Below, piece by piece: positions 61,153 through 64,000 of a stretch of 64,000 bases of DNA. The notes beneath the pieces are model-generated. The model saw only the letters and a list, made by a program, of their open reading frames with translations. It had not been told where the DNA came from and made no database searches. Position numbers and translations under genes: made by a program. How positions within the stretch are numbered: the stretch's first letter is position 1; each line of letters opens with the position of its first letter. The DNA is taken from assembly GCA_965284365.1 (NCBI GenBank), contig OZ260079.1, forward strand, positions 3,286,001-3,350,000, in the 5' to 3' direction. The DNA is from Phragmitibacter sp965284365. Its GTDB lineage: Bacteria; Verrucomicrobiota; Verrucomicrobiia; Verrucomicrobiales; Verrucomicrobiaceae.

Positions 61153-61174
61153 CAACTCCTTCAGAGTTGTTTTG
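61153..61174 (+). terminator. Intrinsic terminator after the lipoprotein gene
   Basis: ACAACTC / GAGTTGT stem (61153-61159 with 61165-61171, loop cttca) followed by TTTT. A longer perfect 12-bp hairpin without T-tract follows at 61188-61217. Confidence 0.55.
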
Positions 61175-61283
61175 CGCGCTTTGTTTCCCATGGTTGCGTC
61201 TTCGCGCAACCATGGGCTATACGACGGAACGCCGTTGGCGTTCAACAAAGCCAAGGCATGAACCAGATGCCATATTCATCGCC

Positions 61284-61450
61284 TAGACTGGTTCTCGAAA
61301 ACACTGTCAGAAACGTTGGAACGGGAGGGCATGATTGGCTGCGTCAACGGCTTATCCGTTATGTCAACATAGCGGATTTCGCCCTTTCCTTGCCACTCAT
61401 ACCCTCCCGCCCCAAGTTTTAATCTGACATTCTTTTCGAGAATCAGTCTA
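61284..61450. repeat. 167-bp foldback (MITE-like) element
   Basis: The left arm from TAGACTGGTTCTCGAAAA and the right arm, read on the minus strand, from TAGACTGATTCTCGAAAA are related over about 80 bases each (shared GTCAGA, CGGGAGGG, ATCCG-TATG). The arms meet at a TCAA centre (~61366). No gene inside. Confidence 0.75.
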
Positions 61451-61744
61451 AGAAGACCTTTGGGGAGGTGCGAGCGTGATGCCAACTAGGACATTGGCGG
61501 CTGCGCAGCCCAGCAGGACCTTCGTGACCACGAACTACGCGGCGCGACCAAGTTGACTACTTGGCGGGGCAAGGTCCGGCAGGTTTTCGGAGCCTTGGTT
61601 GTTTCGAGTCTGGGGGCCACGGCTGGGACAGCCGCGCTCCTTTGGGCTTCCCGCCGGGCGAAGTTTGGGGCGAGTGAGGCGTGCTGTGGGCGGTTCGGAG
61701 ACCGCCCCTCCTTGGTGGGAGCTTCTTTGAGGACGAAGGGATCG
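61451..61744. other. Dispersed-repeat-containing intergenic DNA
   Basis: Contains GTGATGCCAACTAGGAC (61476-61492) and the second copy of the 34-base repeat (61615-61648). No gene. Confidence 0.5.
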
Positions 61745-62932
61745 CTACTGTGTGGGGAGGCCGAGGGTGCGCCAGTCGTTTAGGACTTTTGGGAACAAGG
61801 TGTGCTCGGCTTCGTGGATGCGATTGAGAAGGGCGTCGGCGGTGTCGCCGATGTGGATGGGGACGGCTTTTTGGGCAAGGATGCGGCCGGCGTCGATCTC
61901 GGCATTGACGAGGTGGACGGTGCAGCCGGTTTCGAGTTCGCCTTCTTCGAGGGCCTGGACCCAGGCTTCCTTGCCTTTGTATTTGGGCAGGAGGGAAGGG
62001 TGGATATTGACGATGCGATTGGCGAAGGTGGTGAGGAGGGGTTCCTTCACGACGCGCATGAATCCGGCGAGGACAACGACCTGGACGCCGTGGTGGATGA
62101 GCTGGTCGCAGATCTCCTTCTGGGCATCGGCGGGGAGACGATTCGGATTGGGGCCGGGATTGACGTGCACGGCGGTGAGGCCAGCGGCGCGGGCTTTCTC
62201 CAGGATGGGAGCGTCGGCGTTGTCGGAGATGACAACGCTGATGTGGGCGTTCAGGGTGCCGGCGGCGATGGCGCGCTGGATGGCTTCGAAGTTACTGCCG
62301 CGGCCGGAACCGAGGACGCCGAGGCGGAGGGGGGCGTTGGGGTTGTCCAGAATGCCATCGTCTGTCTTGGTGCCAATGGCGGGGACGGCTCCGGGGGGCG
62401 TGGAAGTATTGATGGGAGCAGCGGGGGTGTGGAGGCGCTCGAGGGTGGCGGTGGTGGATTTCCCGGGGACGATAGGGAGGATGGTGATCTGGGCGCCGAC
62501 GGCTTCCAGGGCGGCGCGTTCCTCGGGGTTCAGGCTTGCGACGGTGTAGTCGCCGCCCTTTGTGTAGATGTGGGGGCGGATAGCCTCGATGAGGCTGGTG
62601 GCGCGGGCATCGCTGAAGAGGACGATGGCATTGACGGACTCAAGGGCCATGAGGACTTCGGCGCGGTCGTCCTGGACATTGATGGGGCGGGTGGGGCCTT
62701 TGAGGGCCTGGACGGAGGAATCGGAGTTCAGGCCGATGACGAGGGCGTTTCCGAGGTCGCGGGCCTGGCGGAGATATCGGACGTGGCCGACGTGGAGGAG
62801 ATCGAAGCAGCCGTTCGTGAAGACGAGTTTCTGTCCGTCGGCGTCGAGTTGGTCACGCCAGGCGCGGACGGCTTCCACGGAGGTGAAGTAGTTCGGCGTG
62901 GGGGGAGATTCAGACTTAGGCTCGGCGGACAT
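61745..62932 (-). CDS. Fused RfaE2-type adenylyltransferase and PurN formyltransferase
   Basis: 395 residues, two enzymes in one. Residues ~15-165: FTNGCFDLLHVGHVRYLRQA (H-x-G-H nucleotidyltransferase), VIGLNSDSSVQALKGPTRPI, YTKGGDYTVASLNPEE, GKSTTATLERL. This matches the adenylyltransferase part of HldE/RfaE2 (heptose-phosphate activation for LPS). Linker rich in Pro/Thr at ~170-200. Residues ~203-392: LRLGVLGSGRGSNFEAIQRA, VVVLAGFMRVVKEPLLTTFA, IVNIHPSLLPKYKGKEAWVQ (catalytic N-x-H), CTVHLVNAEIDAGRILAQKA. This matches PurN, glycinamide ribonucleotide formyltransferase of purine synthesis. The two halves belong to unrelated pathways. Confidence 0.88.
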   Translation of the reverse strand: MSAEPKSESPPTPNYFTSVEAVRAWRDQLDADGQKLVFTNGCFDLLHVGHVRYLRQARDLGNALVIGLNSDSSVQALKGPTRPINVQDDRAEVLMALESVNAIVLFSDARATSLIEAIRPHIYTKGGDYTVASLNPEERAALEAVGAQITILPIVPGKSTTATLERLHTPAAPINTSTPPGAVPAIGTKTDDGILDNPNAPLRLGVLGSGRGSNFEAIQRAIAAGTLNAHISVVISDNADAPILEKARAAGLTAVHVNPGPNPNRLPADAQKEICDQLIHHGVQVVVLAGFMRVVKEPLLTTFANRIVNIHPSLLPKYKGKEAWVQALEEGELETGCTVHLVNAEIDAGRILAQKAVPIHIGDTADALLNRIHEAEHTLFPKVLNDWRTLGLPTQ

Positions 62933-63340
62933 GAGAGGGGTTTAGTATGGGAGGACGGAGGGGGGATGCAAGCGGGGAGAGGTGGGTTGGTCGGTCGCTC
63001 GGAGGCGCGGCGTTGTGGCGGTTGGCGAAGTCTCTTTCTTCTCACACGAAGCCACAAAGGCACGAAGGTGGAATACGGCGGGATGTGTCTTTGGGAAGTG
63101 ATGGGTGATGGGTGCGGCCGGACGAGTTTGGAAACTCGTCCTACGGCGTCCGGCTTTACGTGAAGTGTGGGGGTTGGGAAGCCCGGGGGAAGTACGGGAG
63201 TGATGCCAACGAGGACGTTGGCGTTCCCAGGGGTCGGCGCTTTTTGCTTTACGTTGGGAAACGCAGTCGTGGAGGTGTACGGCGGTGAGGCCGTGCGGGA
63301 CGCCCGGCACCACGTGGAAGGTCGGGGGTGGATACTTATT
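62933..63340. other. Repeat-rich intergenic DNA, 408 bp
   Basis: Holds a diverged copy of the 108-bp tandem repeat (62989-63069), a perfect 10-bp-stem hairpin GGACGAGTTT-gg-AAACTCGTCC (63120-63141) and GTGATGCCAACGAGGAC (63200-63216). No gene. Confidence 0.6.
62989..63069. repeat. Diverged single copy of the 108-bp repeat
   Basis: GGTCGGTCGCTCGGAGGCG ... GTTGTGGCGGTTGGCGAAG ... CACGAAGCCACAAAGGCACG follows the order of elements of the tandem unit at 57741. Confidence 0.6.
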
Positions 63341-64000
63341 TTAAGCCATGAGGCTGGTGCGGCAGAGGCCGGCGTAGAGGCCGTTTTGGGCGAGGAGTTC
63401 GTCGTGGGTGCCGTTTTCGACGATGCGGCCTTTTTCCAGGACGTAGATGCGGTCGGCGTTGCGGACGGTGCTGAGGCGGTGGGCGATGACGAAGTTCGTG
63501 CGGCGCTGCATGAGCTGGTCGAGGGCGGCCTGGATCTGGCGCTCGGTTTCGGTGTCGACGCTGGCGGTGGCTTCGTCGAGGAGGAGGATGGGGGGATTGC
63601 GCAGGAGGGCGCGGGCGATGGAGACGCGCTGCTTTTCGCCGACGCTGAGTTTGATGCCGCGTTCGCCGACTTTGGTGTCGAGGCCATCGGGGAGGGCAGA
63701 GACGAAGTCTTTGGCATTTGCATTGGAGAGGGCCTGCCAGAGTTCTTCGTCGGTAGCGTCGCGTTTGCCGATCTGGAGGTTCTCGCGGACAGTGCCGTTG
63801 AAGAGGAAGCTTTCCTGGGTGACGTAGCCGATGCTACGCCGGAGCCAAGATTTTTGCAGGTCTTTCACGGAGACGCCGTCGAGGGTGAGGGTGCCGCTGT
63901 CGTGCTCGTAGAAGCGGGTGAGGAGATTGATGAGGGTGCTCTTTCCGGCACCGGTGGGGCCGACGAGGGCGATGGTTTGACCGGGGAGGGCTTCGATGGA
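63341..64000 (-). CDS. ABC exporter (MsbA-type), ATPase domain; 5' end outside window
   Basis: At least 220 residues; the frame stays open to the window edge. Walker A GPTGAGKST (about 63935-63961 in minus reading), Q-loop YVTQESFLFNGTVRENLQIG, signature LSVGEKQRVSIARALL (LSVGE), Walker B ILLLDEATASVDTETERQI, H-loop VIAHRLSTVRNADRIYVLEK. These are an ABC-B type exporter (MsbA/LmrA) ATPase with the membrane domain expected beyond 64000. It would export lipids, peptides or drugs. It is on the same strand as, and upstream of, the RfaE2-PurN gene, which could suggest a lipid A export link but is only proximity. Confidence 0.92.
   Translation of the reverse strand, partial: SIEALPGQTIALVGPTGAGKSTLINLLTRFYEHDSGTLTLDGVSVKDLQKSWLRRSIGYVTQESFLFNGTVRENLQIGKRDATDEELWQALSNANAKDFVSALPDGLDTKVGERGIKLSVGEKQRVSIARALLRNPPILLLDEATASVDTETERQIQAALDQLMQRRTNFVIAHRLSTVRNADRIYVLEKGRIVENGTHDELLAQNGLYAGLCRTSLMA

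Noticed and set aside
61802..63723. Long plus- and minus-strand frames (up to 453 codons) around the RfaE2-PurN gene
   Set aside because: Gly- or Ser/Pro-rich frames in high-G+C DNA opposite or offset from conserved enzymes; not genes.

Overview
The window looks like a chromosome segment of a Verrucomicrobiota bacterium (inferred from protein family content, moderately high G+C, a PEP-CTERM-type CAAX protease, lysine/alanine-rich H1-like tails, and a plain Gram-negative housekeeping set: mfd, surA-like, rsgA, lexA, bioF, nagZ, cinA, rpiA, purN, an MsbA-like ABC exporter). No rRNA or CRISPR array was seen. Two tRNA genes are present: tRNA-Ala(CGC) at 18053-18128 and tRNA-Arg(CCG) at 57484-57558 on the minus strand.

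Region 1 (1-17961) is an integrated mobile element ending beside tRNA-Ala; its left end lies outside the window. It carries a plus-strand block (C-terminal part of an ATP-dependent DNA ligase, a plasmid/phage-type sliding clamp with a coiled-coil tail, a DUF932 protein). A decayed middle (about 2.8-9.4 kb) holds two paralogous LuxR-type response regulators, a frameshifted LuxR-type gene, an ECF sigma remnant, a broken RsbW-like anti-sigma gene and a scrambled second DUF932 copy. A minus-strand block (17961 to 9620) encodes a tyrosine integrase, an unrecognised 436-residue protein, a small excisionase-like HTH protein, a Prim-Pol/D5 helicase, a zinc-ribbon protein and two DUF3987-like proteins. 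An array of fifteen 9-bp repeats separates the helicase from the zinc-ribbon gene.

Region 2 (18.2-25.6 kb) is a co-directional housekeeping run: mfd, a parvulin isomerase, a secreted TIM-barrel protein, rsgA and a CAAX-type protease.

Region 3 (25.7-33.5 kb, minus strand) is a signalling cluster: a receiver-methyltransferase fusion, a membrane hybrid histidine kinase, a receiver-kinase fusion and a soluble hybrid kinase. Its content resembles the phcB-phcS-phcR/phcQ quorum-sensing locus of Ralstonia. It is my best candidate for an undescribed system.

Region 4 (34-53.5 kb) holds lexA, a TPR lipoprotein-like protein, bioF overlapping a glycosyltransferase, a secreted protein, a Tat-exported amine oxidase, and a cell-wall recycling pair (nagZ and namZ, divergent). 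It continues with rsfS, cinA, an ASH-domain surface protein, a PQQ-type propeller, a Dabb lipoprotein, a SET-domain methyltransferase with a histone-H1-like tail, and a Na+/H+ antiporter.

Region 5 (53.5-64 kb) is repeat-rich. It has palindromic REP/MITE-like copies, one pair exactly bracketing a small membrane protein gene. It also has a low-G+C KAP NTPase gene next to tRNA-Arg, 108-bp tandem repeats, dispersed short repeats and a 167-bp foldback element. Between these lie a DUF2726 gene, rpiA, a lipoprotein, a fused heptose-phosphate adenylyltransferase/PurN gene and the start-truncated ABC exporter at the right edge.
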